Source: Nicotiana tabacum (Eukaryota > Streptophyta > Magnoliopsida > Solanales > Solanaceae). Taken from it: a stretch of DNA of 64,000 nt. The notes under the pieces were generated by a model, which did not search any database, was not told the origin of the DNA, and saw nothing but the letters and a program-made list of their open reading frames with translations. Each line of letters starts with the position of its first letter. Within the stretch, counting starts at the first letter, position 1. Below are positions 24,597 to 38,478 of this stretch, piece by piece. The translations under genes were made by a program, and so were the position numbers. The DNA lies in assembly GCF_000715075.1 (NCBI RefSeq), contig NC_134097.1, positions 69,783,190 to 69,847,189 of the forward strand, given 5' to 3'.

Positions 24597-27500
24597 TGTC
24601 GCGCCCCCTTTTTTCCCCTTCAGCGGAATCGGGTTCATGATATTTTTGGCATGGGACAACTTATTCCTTTTGGGAACGGGGTTTGCAGTTTTGAAGAGTC
24701 GCCACCTAATGATTTTAAGATACGTTAGGACACCTATAAGGTTCATTTACAACTATGTTTGATAACCAGAGATAGGGTAAGGGCTTGAAATTATCCTAAG
24801 GGAAGGTGTTAGGCACCCCTCAGGATCCACTAGTGCGGTTCCCGGCCAGACAGTTTTAGTGAATTTGTGCAATTAGCAAATAAACAAGTAGGGCTCAAAT
24901 AATAGGGGATTTAAGTACACAAATGTTTGAAAACGATTAATAAAGCAAGGTTTTAAAAAGAGTTACGATCTAAGCATGCTTATGAAGGTAAATGGGGGTG
25001 TCCTAGGTTTATTTGTAATATGGATCACATCAATGCAATACCCGGTATGAAACTCCTCAAAAGAGGGGCTACACATGGTATAAGGGCACCGGTCATCATA
25101 TACATATCTACCCTTTCCCGCCTGTGAAGGTGATTAAAGCGAGGGTTGGTCTCGATCCCTATTACATGCTGTTACCCGTCCCTTCCTATCAGTCCCGAAG
25201 GAATTTAGGAATCCTATTCCTATAAGAAGGAGGTTCTAGGCAGACCCTCAGGTTTAAAGGCAAAAATAATAAGGCGACATACAAAACAAGTAGGACTACA
25301 TTTAAAAAAAGGGGAAAACACAGAAAACAAGCAGAAGGCTCAGATATGCCTCCGCAAATAATGCACATAGACAACATGACTCATACAAAACTAAGGTCTA
25401 AATTCAGAATCCTAAAGCAAGGTGTTTAAGTGATAACAACTGGATCAAATTTATTACATGACTCAGGAAAGAAGTCCGAATCAGGTTTGCCTACTGATTT
25501 TAACAGTTGATAATTAAACAAAGGCAATCCCAGTTTTAGTTAAGTAGTTACCTAAGGCTTGTATAGGCTTAAAGCAGTATATAGCAGTTATTCAGAATTA
25601 TTAAAAGATGGTTTGGAGCTTATTTTTACCCTAAGAGCATGCTGTTCTAGTTGCAGAGATTATTACCAGTTATTTTAAACGGGATAATCAAGTATGAAGC
25701 TGTTTTATAATCAGTAATTTACACTAAGTGTAAGTGCAAATAAGATCCTAAACACATGGTATCTAAAATGCAGGATTCCTAGAGCAGGATTTCTAAATGC
25801 ATAGGGCAGGAATGCAGAATTTCCTAAGAGCAGGATTTCTAAGTGCATATGGCAGGAATGCAGATAATAATAAAGTGCTAATTATTAGCAGATTTTAAAA
25901 CATGATGTTGTAAAGGTGCACATGCTGAAACAATAAACATGAGACCTAAGAGCATGATTTCTAATGCATGCATGATCCCTAAGCATGGTTTCTACGGCGC
26001 AATTAGGAACATAAACCAAACAACATGTTTTCTACCCTTAACATGCATATTTACTTTATCCCTTTTCACTAGGCACCCCAATACTTATTTACAAATTATT
26101 ACAAACCATGTGATTGAATTAGATAATGAAAAGCAAAAAAAGAAGTTACAACTATAGGAAGTCTGATTCTGACTTCCTCTCTGAGTTATGTAATAAACCA
26201 CCTAATATGCCAATATTGTTCTATAGCCTTTCTCATATCTGGGTGTGTCAGAGTTCCCTAAGGACCTCAAGGGAATATGGGCAGTGCTCACACCCAGATT
26301 GCATAACCGAAATAGAGTAAGTGTACTGTGGAAGGGACATCTCTTATGTGTCCAGGTTGAGAGCGAGCTCAAGGGTCCCAAAGCAAGGCTCACACAAAAG
26401 GGGCAGAACCTAATGATCTAAGAGTATAGTGGAAGTGTAGAGCACATGTTTGAAAAGGAGTTTGTTTTAGAAAACAGTTTTGAAAATGATTGGTTTTGAA
26501 ATACATTTGCAACAACAACATAAGAGTTGCTTAATGAAGACAGTTTTGAAAGGGCGAAAGGGATAGGAGCAACAACAACACATACCAGAACAAGTCCAAA
26601 GAGCAGTACAACTTCAGCATTTACAAACAGGGAAGTAGGGGTTAGGGACATAGAGGCCCCAAACCAGAACACATAATTAGTCATGAATCAAGTACATTAG
26701 GAGACATGCTAGTTGAGGGACATAAACAGGAGCAAGTAAACATGCTGATCACATTTGAACAAAGGAGGGCAGAATTTTTAAGCATGCTGAGTAAAGCAGT
26801 AAACAAAAAGTACAATTTAACAGCATGAGCCATTAAGTTAGTGCAGAAAGAGACAAGGATTTGACAAACAAGGGAACACATAGAATTGAGTTTCAGAATT
26901 TAAACTAAGAACATACTAGTTGAAGGAGCAAAGTGCAGAAAAATGGTAAAGCAATTAGAGTTCCACAGTCTAGCATTGGCTTTCAGCCGGCTAGACAAAG
27001 CAGTAGCACAAGTGGTAGTAGAGAAAGAAAGAAGAGAAAGTTTGAGTGTGTAAGTGTGTGTTCTGAACTAGTTGTTCGTGTGTTGTTAATGAAAGACTTA
27101 GGGTATTTATAGTTTTGAAAATAAGTGGAAAACAAGGTAACAAGTAAAGGTTTAACAAAAATATGGAAGTAATCATAATCAGAATCCCATTAATACAAGT
27201 ATTCCCCTTTAAACAAGGAATTACAGCTTAACTGATACTAACAGGGGTAACTTAAGGAAAGAAAATCAGTTTGAGAAAGATTGATTTTTACCATATAAGG
27301 GGGTAGTAAAGGTATAGAGTATATAATTGAGTCTAAGTACATAATATACTTAATTTTGAGGAAAGGATTCAGCAAGGATGAAGCACCACAGTAAATAAGG
27401 GAAAGAAATCAATTAACTTTAAACAAACAAGTAAAATTTAGGGGTTTATAAAAAAACCTTTGCAATCAACCATAACTTAAGGAAATCAAGATTAATCAAG

Positions 27501-29250
27501 AGGGAGTCATGATTCTGCACTTCGACATATAAATAGGGAAGAATGAACAGGAGTATCAGACATGCAAGGTCAACCATATTGATAAAAGAAGCAAACTAGA
27601 TGAACACAAACATACAACAACAATATGAGTAGGTTAAAGGCTTAGTGGTAAAAGAACCCATTTGAAACATGGTAATCAACAAGTCAAGTAGTCATGGATA
27701 ACACATAGAACCAGAGTGGAAAACCAAACTAACAGGTAAAGAAGGTCAGAAACAAGTAAAGAAAGCTTTTAAACTCACAGTAATAAGTGAATAAAAAACT
27801 TTAAGAAATTAAGGTTTTAACAAAGTTGTGTTAAAAAGCGGTAAGAACTCAGAATCATCCAAGACAAACAAAGAAAAGGGATCTAACCATGAAGAACCCA
27901 AATCGAAATAGGTATACATACAACATAAACAAAGACAGTTCCAGAACTCCGGACAAACCAAAAAGACTTAGGGTTTTCAACACGAGGAACCAGGTAGAAG
28001 AAAGCATAAACAAACCATTTAAACCTAGCAAAATCATATGACAACACTGAAAATCAGAGGAGAAGTCTTTTAAAAGAGATTAAGAAAACCCTAATCTTTG
28101 AAGATGAAGAGTCATTTTGAAAAAATCGGATAAACCTTTGAGAACAATACCAAGAGGTTCATAATATATGCAGATCTAAGGAAGATCTGAAAGAAGATGG
28201 GAAAATCCTTAAAGCTAGGGTTTCGGAGAACCCAGAAAAAGTATGAAAACCTTGAAAAGTTACCGATCTAGCTTGAAAAGTCGCAGATCTTAGTCGAACG
28301 ACCATGGATGGCCGAAAAAAGACCATGGATAGAAGTTGAGCAAGGACTGGACTAGATTTCTTTGAGATCTTTCAAAGAAATCACAAAAGCTGGCCACCAG
28401 GAGACGTAAGAGACAAGCACACGTCTCTAACAGCCATGGGAGTCCATAGATTGAGTGAGGATCAAAAGGGATTAGGGTTGGTTTGGGTGACGGCGACTAG
28501 GGTTTGAATGATGTGGCAGAGAGAATTGGAGAGTAAAGGGGATTCAAGGGCAGCGGGTTGGTAGGAAATGAATTATGTTAGGGGGTCGTTTGGGTTTAGT
28601 TTAGTAAGGGGAAATGTGGACCATTGATCTGAATGATCAACGGTCCAGATTGAATGAGGTAGGTGGGGATCCGAGTTTGGGTAGGATTTAAAAGGGTGTG
28701 GTTCGGGTTTAAATTAAAATTGGGCTGGGGAATTGGGGTCCAATTTGGTCTAGATTTGAAAGCCAATTTGGCTACGTTTTAGATAGCCATTTTCCCTTTT
28801 CAATTTTAAAAAAAATAGAAAATAGTTTTTGAAAAATAAATTGAAAGTGCTAAAGTGATTTATAATAGATAATTAACTATTTAAAAATATAGGACCCAAT
28901 TGTATGAATATAAAACCTAATTAAACCTTAAAAAGGCTAATATTGTAATTATGTGCAATTTAGCTTTAAAATACTAAATGAAATTGTAAATATACGTAAA
29001 AATTACTTTAGCCATATTTTGGCATAAGTATAAAAATCCAATATATGAATTATCAAAATAATAATTTTGGAAATAATTATTGGGATTTTATGGATAAAAA
29101 GGGGAAAATAAATCAACTCAAAAAAGATTTAAAATTATGGAAAAATAATAAAACCCTTAGACATGCTTATATATGCATACCTATGATATTTTGAAGGTAT
29201 TTTGCATATTGAAAATATATAGGAAAAAATTGGGTATCAACAGCTGCCCC
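24597..29250 (-). repeat. Tat-type 3' LTR, about 4.65 kb
   Basis: Starts TGTCGCG at 24597 on the plus strand and ends ATCAACA before the PPT at 29251. Its first 590 bases match 39749-40334 closely. No coding sequence is seen in it. The U3 region is 29250 down to about 27080, judged from the TATA box. Confidence 0.87.
27104..27111 (-). promoter_or_regulatory. TATA box of Tat-type LTR
   Basis: The minus strand reads ACTATAAATACCC, a canonical TATA context, about 2.1 kb into the LTR. Confidence 0.65.
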
Positions 29251-29268
29251 TCTTTACCCGGAAAGAAT
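29251..29268 (-). other. Polypurine tract of Tat-type element
   Basis: The minus strand reads GGGTAAAGAGGGGCAGC directly before the LTR start TGTTGATACC. The second Tat-type element has nearly the same tract at 49364. Confidence 0.85.
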
Positions 29269-31351
29269 GAAAGAGTTTCTGGGTAAAGAAATGATGGCCA
29301 ATTTTGACCAAACAAAATGGTTCGAAGAAGTTAGACTGTACCCTAGCTTCTGAGCTGCCTACATATCCCTGGTCTTACAGGAATCAGGACGTATGTAGTT
29401 CAGGATTCACCTGCGGAGTATGCCGATGAAGCGATTTCAAGAATGAACACAACACCTAGGGCTAGACGACTGGACGGTTTATGAGAATAGTTAGGTTTGA
29501 TATGGCTACGGGTATTGGATCGGAATTGCTCTTGCTGGGGGTAGCCGTTTCTTGCCAATTTACTTGCAATTAGAAACAATACAAGTATATACTGTGCATG
29601 AATTTAAATATGATGCAAATTCCCTTGGACCATGAATGCTATCTTTGGACGGTTAGGAATGACATCCTTAGTCCATGATGTCTTGGGCCATGAAGCGTAT
29701 GATAAAGGATTCGCAGGCCATGAAATAATGTTCTCGGCTATGAGGATGGTACGTCCAAACCATGACACCATTGAATAATGGTATGCAAGAGATCGAAAGA
29801 GATCCTCAGGACATGACATGGTTTTCTTGGGCTATGAGGATGGTGCCTCCGAACGATGATGCCTTTGGATGAGTTGGCGATATTTTAGCCCATGAAAGAT
29901 GCAGTTGTATGATGCAGACACGACAGATCTTAGTCTTGCGAATTGAAGGGCAGAGCTTAGCCTTGAAAGGATTCGAGAAAGCTAGATTTGAAGTGCTTGT
30001 TTCGAAGAAAATTGGAGGCAGAGCTTAGCCTCGAAAGGCAGAAAGTAGCCTTATGCAAAGATTCGAATGCAAATGCAGATGGAGGTAGAGCTTAACCTCG
30101 AAAGGCAGAATAGTAGCCTTATGCAGATTGGAAGGCAGAATAGTAGCCTTATGCAATGCAGATGCAGATGGAGGTAGAGCTTAACCTCGGAAGGCAGAAT
30201 GGTAGCCTTATGCAATGTAGATGGTAACAGCGTTTAGTCTCGGGAGGCAGAATGGTAGCCTTATGCAAAGATGCAAATGCAGGTGGAGACAACGTTTAGT
30301 CTCGGAAGGTAGAATGGTAGCCTTATGAAAAGATGTGAGTGCAGGTGGAGACAATGTTTAGTCTTGGAAGGCAGAATAGTAGCCTTATGCAATGCAAATG
30401 CAGATGGAGGTAGAGCTTAACCTCGGAAGGCAGAATGGTAGCCGTATGCAATGCAGATGGAGACAACGTTTAGTCTCGAGAGGTTGAATGGTAGCCTTAT
30501 GCAAAGATGTGAATGTAGGTGGAGATAGCGTTTAGTCTTGGAAGGCAGAATGGTAGCCTTATGCAAAGATGTGAATGCAGATGGAGACAACATTTAGTCT
30601 CGGAAGGCAGAATGGTAGCCTTATGCAAGAAATAAAATAACAAATGACAGTAGAGTTTTCTTAGCTGATAGCAGATTGCGGCGCTGTGATTACTGGGAGC
30701 ATTGTGACATACAGAACATCACTATTGTGTGCTGATAGCAAATGTTGGCAAGTGCAACGATTCTGAGAGTCATATTTTTGAACAATGTTTGTTCCATGGC
30801 ATATAGTATGTTTAATGATTTCGCCATCCTAGTGCCTGCATCCAAAGAAAAATCATGAGTTTTGTAAGGGGGAATGTTAGTTCATATCCCCACTGGCTTT
30901 GCTTGACTTGTTTGGTTTTGTTCTGGTGATATCGTCTGTATCATTGGGGTAGCATTGCTAAACGAAGCAGTTTCAATAATAAACATGCATGATTTTGTAA
31001 AAGTATGACATAAATGTATAATTAAAAATAATATTTAGATGAGCCGACGATTGTGACGTGGTTCGGGTCATTGCAACCTCTCTTGCTATGAAATTTTGAG
31101 GGTCCACCTCAAAATTCTGCCCCAGTTTGATGGCTTGACGTTTCTGATTGCTGCTCGTGCGACGATCGACTGAAATTACTTCGGAATTTTGAGGGTCCTC
31201 CTCAAAATTCTGCCCCAGTTTCCAATTGCGGAGGGGAATGAAATTTTTATTGAATTGTGACCGAACCTATAGGGCTACCTACATATCCCCTCTTAAACGG
31301 GAATAAGGTCAGGAATAGTTCAATTTATATCATATAAGGAAAACATAAAGA
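29269..31351 (-). other. Tat-type 3' UTR with hairpins and repeats
   Basis: About 2.1 kb without coding sequence. In plus-strand order it holds the first TACGTA-type hairpin (29354-29403), degenerate CATGA-rich repeats (29620-29900), a tandem array (29945-30640), a spacer, two AATTTTGAGG hairpins each followed by CTGCCCCAGTTT (31092-31221), and a second TACGTA-type motif (31271-31322). Confidence 0.8.
29945..30640. repeat. 3' UTR tandem array, about 50-62 bp units
   Basis: Eleven or so units, each with an AAGGC-loop-GCCTT hairpin and a second 5-bp hairpin with an 8-base loop. Unit length varies because the segment between (ATGCAAAGATGTGAATGCAG) is often shortened. Confidence 0.88.
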
Positions 31352-32674
31352 TTATACATAATAGCGCTTGACTGCATCTAAATTGATCGGCTTTGGCCAA
31401 ACTTCTTTGTCCATTTCTGCATGTATGAGGGCTCCTCCTGTTAAAACCCGGTGAACCACGTATGGACCTTGCCAGTTGGGAGAGAATTTCCCCTTGACTT
31501 CATCTTGATCCAGAAAAAGTTTCTTCAACGCCAGCTGTCCTGGTGTGAACTGTCTTGGCTTAACTCTTTTGTTGAAGGTTCTGGACATTCTATTCTAATA
31601 GAGTTGGCCATGGCAAATCACATTCATTCTCTTTCCATCTATAAGGGCTAGTTGCTCATAATGACTTTTTACCCACTCCGCGTCGTCGAGCTCAGCTTCT
31701 TGCATGATCCTTAGGGAAGGAATTTCTACCTCAGGGGGAATGACAGCCTCTGTACCATAAACCAGCATATAGGGGGTTGCCCCAGTTGATGTGCGGACAG
31801 TAGTGTGATACCCCCGTGGAGAAAATGATAACTTCTCGTGCCACTGCTTATGCTTCTTTATCATTTTCCTCAATATCTTCTTGATATTCTTGTTGGCGGC
31901 TTCTACAGCTCCATTCATCTAAGGCCTGTAGGCCATGGAATTCTTGTGTCTGATCTTGAAAGTTTAACACATAGCTTTCATCAAGTCGTTGTTGAGGTTG
32001 GAGCCATTATCAGTAATGATTGACTCTGGAATTCCGAATCGACAAACAATGCGGTCGTGGACAAAATCTGCCACGACTTTATTAGTCACTACTTTGTAAG
32101 TTGCTGCTTCGACCCATTTGGTGAAATAGTCGATGGCTACTAGGATAAACCTATGTCTGTTGGAAGCAGCATGCTCGATTGTTGTGTTAAGCTTGCTTAG
32201 AGGTACCTTTATCATGTCTACATAAATCTAACAACGAAGGCATTTCCGGACATACTTGATGCAGTCTGTTTCTATAGTCATCCAAAAGTAACCAGCCCAG
32301 AGTATCTTCTTTGCTAAGACAAAACCGTTCATATGTGGACCGCAGGTCCCAGCACGAATTTCCTCTAGTAGCCTGGATGCTTTCTTCGCGTCAACACATC
32401 TTAATAATCCCAATTCAAGAGTCCTCCTATACAGGATTCGTCCGCTGTGAAAGAAGTTGTTGGACAATCTCCGAAGTGTGCATTTCTGAATAGGATTAGC
32501 AAGCTCTGGGTATTCTCCTTTTGCCAAATATTCCTTGATATCATGAAACCAAGGCTTTCCGTCTGCTTCCTCCTCGATATGGGCACAGTAAGCTGGCTGA
32601 TTATGGATTTTCACCGAAATGGGATCAATAAAATTCTTTTCTGGATGCTGTATCATAGATGATAGGGTAGCCAA
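31352..32674 (-). pseudogene. Tat-type integrase, broken
   Basis: The minus strand shows, in order, a zinc-finger end (IKYVRKCLRC), the core with FILVAIDYFTKWVEAATYK and ESIITDNGSNL, an RTSTGATPYMLVYGTEAV block, and the C-terminal FSPNWQGPYVVHRVLTGGAL typical of Tat integrase. Stops or frame changes fall near 32228, 31964 and 31595. It ends with a VKRYYV motif. Confidence 0.88.
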
Positions 32675-32687
32675 TGCATCGACAAAC

Positions 32688-34710
32688 TCATTCTAGATTC
32701 TGGGAACATGCTGGAATTTCGTCTTCGTGAACCTTTTCCTCAATTCCTGTACATGATGCAGATATGAGAGTATCTTGGAGTTCTTGGTTGCTTATTCTTC
32801 TCGTACCTGATGTATAAGTAAGTCTGAATCTCCAATCACTAGCGGCTCTTGAATGTTCATGTAAATGGCCATTTTGAGTCCTAAGATGCAGGCTTCTTAC
32901 TCGGCCATATTGTTGGTACAGGGGAACCTGAGTTTGGCAGATACCAGATAATGCTGACCAGTTTCTGATACTAGGACTACTCCTATGCCAACTCCTTTGA
33001 AGTTTGCTGCTCCATCGAAGAACATTCTCCAACCGTCATAAGATTCCGCAATGTCTTCTCCGATCAATGATACCTCTTCATCAGGAAAATATGTTTTTAG
33101 GGGTTCGTATCCTCCATCCACAGGGTTTTTGGCAAGGTGGTTTGCCAGTGCATGTCCCTTGACTGCTTTCTGAGGTACGTAAATAATGTCGAACTCACTC
33201 AATAGGATTTGCCACTTGGCTAGCTTGCTAGTGGGCATGGGCTTCTGAAAGATGCACTTCAAAGGATCCATTTTCGATGTGAGATATGTAGTATAGGCAC
33301 ATAAGTAATGTCTCATCTTCTGAGCTATCCAAGTCAAGGCACAACAGGTGCGTTCCAATGGAGAATACCAGGCCTCGCACGGGGTGAACTTCTTACTGAG
33401 ATAATAAATGGCTTGTTCCTTCCTCCCCGTTTCATCATGCTGCCCCAAAACGCAGCCGAAAGCTCTATCTAACACTGCAAGGTAGAGTAGTAAGGGCCTA
33501 CCTAGTTCGGGCGGGACTAAGACTGGTGGTGTTGACAGGTACTCCTTGATTATGTTGAAGGCCTTTTGGTAGTCATCAGTCCATTTGGTAGCGGCGTCCT
33601 TCTTCAACATCTTAAAGATTGGCTCACAGATAACTGTAGACTTTTCTATGAACCGGCTGATGTAGTTAAGTCTTCCCAAGAAACTCATCACATCCTTCTT
33701 GTTCTTTGGCGGTGGTAGTTCTTGAATGGCTTTGACTTTCGATGGATCCAGTTCTATTCCTCGGTGGCTCATAATAAACCCAAGCAATTTCCCAGCAGGA
33801 ACCCCAAATATGCATTTTGCGGGGTTTAGTTTCAAGTTGTATCTTCGCAGTCCATTGAAGAACTTCCTCAGATCTTCCATGTGATTAGTGGCCTTCTTGG
33901 ATTTGATGATAACATCATCCACATATACCCCTATCTCCTTGTGTATCATATCATGAAAGATGGTAGTCATGGCCCTCATGTAGGTGGCCCCTGCATTCTT
34001 TAGGCGGAACGACATCATCTTGTAACAGTGTAATGAAAGTCGTTTTCTCAGCATCTTCCTCATCCATCTAGATCTGATGATAACCAGCGAAATAATCCAT
34101 GAATGACTGTAACTCATGCTTGGCGCAATTGTCAATCATGATGTGTATATTTGGCAAAGGGAAGTCGTCATTCAGACTGGCCCGGTTGAGATCCCGGTAG
34201 TCGACACAGACTCTAACCTTCCCATCCTTCTTTGGCACTGACACAATGTTGGATAACCATGTCGCGTATTCCACTACCCTGAGAACCTTAGCTTTGATCT
34301 ATTTATTAACTTCTTCCTTTATTTTCAAACTCATATCAGGCTTGAACTTTTTGAGCTTTTGCTTTACCGATGGACACATTGGATCGGTTGGCACTTTGTG
34401 AGCCACAATAGAAGTACTCAGACCAGTCATTTCATCATATGACTAGGCGAACATGTCCTCACACTCCATTAGAAATTTTGTGTATTCTTTCTTATCCGTT
34501 GGGGATAGGTGAATGCTGATTCGTGCTTCCTTGATATTTTCTGCATCTCCCAGGTTGACAATCACGGTCTCGCCCAGATTGGACTTAGGTCTGTTCTCAA
34601 AGTTCTCAACTTTTTTGACAATCTTGTCAGGTATGTCATCTCCCTCTGAATCCATGTCCGTTTGTTGCGTTGTCTCATTGCATGTCACAATCATTGGTTC
34701 ATCAAGATAA
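32688..34710 (-). pseudogene. Tat-type RT, RNase H and archaeal-type RNase H, broken
   Basis: RT begins near 34710, with stops at about 34440 and 34300, and shows WLSNIVSVPKKDGKVRVCVD, then the active site YVDDVIIKSK with both Asp. RNase H follows with AVLDRAFGCVLGQHD. After a linker comes a second RNase H of the archaeal type (WRMFFDGAANFKGVGIGVVL, NNMAE), which is diagnostic for the Tat lineage. A TAA after NMAE replaces the usual Tyr, and the domain continues as EACILGLKMAIYMN. Frameshifts near 34070-34135 and 33000 also break it. Confidence 0.9.
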
Positions 34711-35174
34711 GTAATAGTAATGTTGTATTGTTAAAGCAAGAAAAGAAAATGATAGCAATAACATTAATAAGAAAAATCAAAAATGTTTTTGATAAATTGA
34801 ATAACTATTTTTAACATTGAAGGTCTTATTGCGGAAATTGAAAAATGCAAAAAGAAAATCATTTAGTAAAAAAAATAGTGGATAATGCTTGTTTTAGCCT
34901 TGCTACCCCAAAGCTTGTCAGGCTTTGGTTGCCCTGATGGTCCAAGTATTGAGACGTGCCCCTATGCTTATAGCCTGTATGGAAGGGGCTTCCTCCCCCT
35001 CCTCCTCGAGAATAACACAACAGTCTATATACTGTCCTCTAAAAACAAGTTTTTCACTGCAGCAAGTGGTTCTTCTTCATCTGACCCATAAATAATGTCG
35101 GCCTGTTGGAAGGTCTGCTCCAGATGCGGTATTGGCTGCTCTAGTGGATAGTAAGGACCGCTCCATGGTGGCAA
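34711..35174 (-). other. Protease-RT linker and spacer
   Basis: The minus strand still shows fragments of a linker (PYYPLEQPIPHLEQTFQQAD, then DEEEPLAAVKNLF), followed by A-rich sequence at 34730-34870 with no coding pattern. Confidence 0.5.
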
Positions 35175-35882
35175 CTAATTATTGAATTCTTCCCAGGTGT
35201 ATTCGTATCCCAGATCGAAAGTAGTGCAATGTTTCTTGAATTTTATGGGTTTAGAGATTCCTTGGAAGTTCTTGTCGAGCCATTTGCTAGGTTCGCACCC
35301 ACTCCAATTCAGTATACTCTCAATTTTGCTATCCCACCATTTGTCTTTGTTGATAGCATTGATCCGTTCAATGTGGTGGTAAGTTTCTCTACCCAACTTC
35401 CTTCTTCCCTCGAATGCCGGAATGGTCCGCCGACTGTATATAAGGTTGCTACCATCGCTGTGAATGATCACTTCTTGGTGATTCCATTCGAATTTTATTG
35501 CCTGATGCAACATTGATGCTATGGCCTCAGCAACATGAATCCATGGCCGTCCCAGCATCAAGTTGTAAGATGCTGGTACATCTATCACCTAGAAATCGAC
35601 CTCGAACCAGGTTGGTACCATCTGTAAGCATAGAATAATCTCAACAATGGTGGACCTCTGAGAACCGTCGAAGGCTTTCACATTGATTGCTCCATCCTTT
35701 ATCTCATGCAACCCTTTACCCAACTTCTTGAGGGTTACCAGCGGACAAATGTTAAGACTGGAACCTCCATCGATAAGGATTCTGGTGATGAAATAATCTT
35801 CGCATTGCACGGTGATGTGTAGTGCCTTGTTGTGCCCCATCCTTTCAGGTGGCAGCTCATCCTCATGAAAGGTGATCTTATG
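35175..35882 (-). pseudogene. Tat-type aspartic protease, broken
   Basis: Two minus-strand blocks. The first (35589-35840) contains RILIDGGSSLNICPL, the Tat version of the retropepsin active site (Asp-Gly-Gly in place of Asp-Ser-Gly). The second (35175-35588) has VPASYNLMLGRPWIHVAEAI. A stop where the two join breaks the frame. The enzyme would cut the gag-pol polyprotein. Confidence 0.85.
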
Positions 35883-35894
35883 GATTTCCGAAAC

Positions 35895-38478
35895 TTACCC
35901 TACCATATTATCCATTTCCCCGCCAGTGATGTTACTTGGTACATATGCTTCACTTAGCACCTTTAACAGAGCATTCTTGTGCGCCTCAGAATTTTGCAGC
36001 AAAGAGAGAATGGATATTTGTGCTGGCATCTTGTTTAACTGGTCGATGACCGAATATTCTTTGGCATGTATTTTCCTCCAAAGGTCGTCCGGACCTGTCT
36101 CAATGAGGGGCAGCCGATTGGAGGCCTTCTTGTTTGATTTAGCTAGATGTTCAGGAGTATAGACTCTACCAGTTCTTGTCATACCCTGTGCTGCGACAGT
36201 TTCTTCAATCCTGACCTTGCCTTTCCTTCATGCCTCAGCGGTGTAGTCCCAGGGTACGACATTCGTATAGAATGGTGCCATGGTTGACATTGCCACTGGG
36301 ATCGGCGTGACTATCCTTACTCCAAGCGGAACATGTGCCTTGGGTGGCAAGACTGCAACCTCAAATGGTGCGGGTGCATTTGCCGGAGACACAAATTCAA
36401 CCTCAATTGGTGACGACGTCTTTGCGGATGGTGCTGCTTCGAACTCAAAAGGTACAAACATATTCACCTCAACGTCCTTAGATGGTTGGATCTGGACCAT
36501 GATTGGGTTGAGAGTAATTGTCGGTTTCTTTGGGTCATCACCTTCGGCGATTAACCCGATTGATCCCTCGAGATCCCAGTCATCTTCTATTTCAATCATG
36601 TGGATACCTCCACTCTTATGGTATAGCAAAGGGTTGTTTCAGACATTTGGAGCAGGTTCGTTTGCCACAATAATCTTGTTATTAATCAAGGACTGTATCT
36701 TGTTTTTCAAGGAGTAACATTCATCGATAGTGTGCCCTTTCATGCTAGAGTGGTATGCATAGGACTTGTTTGGGTTAACCCACTAAGAATGATTTTCAGG
36801 GGTTGCAGAAGGGATGGTGGTGACATAACCAGTAGCTTTGAGCCTCTCATACAGCTGGTCGATGGGTTCAGCAATGGATGTATATTATTTTGGAGGTCTG
36901 CAATCAAAATTAGGTAGAGGTCTAGGGAAGTTTTGGCGTGCAGGGGGTGATTGATAATGGGATGGTTGAGCTTTATAAGTTTGGTAGACATGAGCGGGTT
37001 GGGAGTATCTGGGTGAAGTAGGTTGATATGTAGGAGGTGGAGGTGACTGATAAGTTGGTGGCGGAGCTTGGTACGAAGGTGAGAGTGCTTGGTAATTTGG
37101 GGTTGGCTGGTATGTGAGTAGAGGTGTTGGGTAAGTTTGGTATTTGAGGGGAGATTTGGTCCTCTGTGCAACCATCACGGCCCCTACGTCCCTTTTCTTG
37201 GACACACCATCGGACTGTAAAGCCTTATTTGTAGTTTACAAGGCCTCGAAGTTTGTAACCATACCGTTTTTGATACCTTCTTCAATTCTTTCACCCAATT
37301 TGATAATGTGGGAAAACTTGTGGTTCTCAATCATCATCAACCGCTCATAGTACTGCGGGTCCTGCGCTCGGATAAAGAACTTGTTCATTTGCTTCTGTTC
37401 TAGGGCGGGTCTAACCTTAGCAGCTTCGGACCTCCAACGAGTAGCATACTCGTGAAACATTTATGTGGGCTTCTTCTTCAAATTCTGGATATAGAACACA
37501 TCTGGTGTATTATCTGTATTAAACCTGAATCTATCCATAAAGTCAGATGCCATGCCTACCCAGCTTGACCACTTCTTGGGATCTTGGCTGATGTACCAAG
37601 ATAATGCATCTCCCTTCAAACTCCTCATGAACAGCTTCATGCGGATCCTTTCCTCCTTCTCTACTCTAACCAGCTTGTCGCAATATGTCCTCAAATGGAC
37701 CCTTGGATTACCTGTACCATCAAACATTTCAAACTTAGGAGGTTTGTACCCTTTGGGCAGTTCGACATTAGGCTTTTAGCAAAGATCCTCATAGTTCAGC
37801 CCCTCGATTCCTTTGCTTCTCTCAATGCCCTAAATCCGGCTGGTCAGTTTCTTAAGTTCCTCGGCCAAGTTCCTGATAAGCAGATCCTTTTCATTAGACT
37901 CAGGTGTGCTTGCGATAGGTTGGATGGAGTGTGGCATAGTCTCCATATAGATGGGAGTGTTATGGTGGCTTGGTGTATGGGTGTGGAAATGGTCATTTGT
38001 GGAGTTCTAAGGTTCTGGGATGAGTAGTGGAGTGTTGTTTGGGGTATGGTAGGTGTTACATTGGTTCTTTGGTGGAGCAGCGTGATGATGAGGAGCGAGA
38101 TGATTCTGTTATTTTGGGATATTTTGAGGAGGTGTAGGGATTTGAGCATTAGGGAAGTTGATATCTGGGTTGCTGAGGGAAAATGACAGGTTTGCCAGAT
38201 TCCGGACCTGATCGAGTTCTTCCTAGAATTTCAACAGTTTTTGTTCAAGTTGTGACACATTCTCATTAGGAACCCGAATACCCTAGCCATGAGTGGCCTC
38301 TACCCGTTCCGTTGTGTTCTTCTTTCTGATGTTGTTCAAATCTTCCATCTCGCCTTTGTTCTTGCTTTTAACAGGACTAAGAGAAGGAGTGGGTGGAGGG
38401 CCCCTGGATCTTGTGAAATTAGATGATGATGCCAGAATTCATAAACTAACCTTTGGGGAAGGGAATAATAAAAAATAA
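35895..38478 (-). pseudogene. Tat-type gag, broken
   Basis: The minus-strand reading starts near 38478, with fragments over several frames up to 37844. Next come the capsid blocks 37461-37727 (GTGNPRVHLRTYCDKLV, DALSWY) and 37236-37460 (FHEYATRWRSEAAKVRP). An in-frame TAA at 37461-37463 sits directly between the two. A Tyr/Pro-rich domain at 36885-37205 (repeated TYQ and PPP units) follows. The region 35895-36629 is a C-terminal linker into protease. The plus-strand ORF at 36280-36717 is antisense noise. Confidence 0.85.

Noticed and set aside
36280..36717. Plus-strand ORF of 145 codons
   Set aside because: Antisense to the Tat-type gag-protease linker. The Gly/Ser-rich composition follows from the proline-rich opposite strand.
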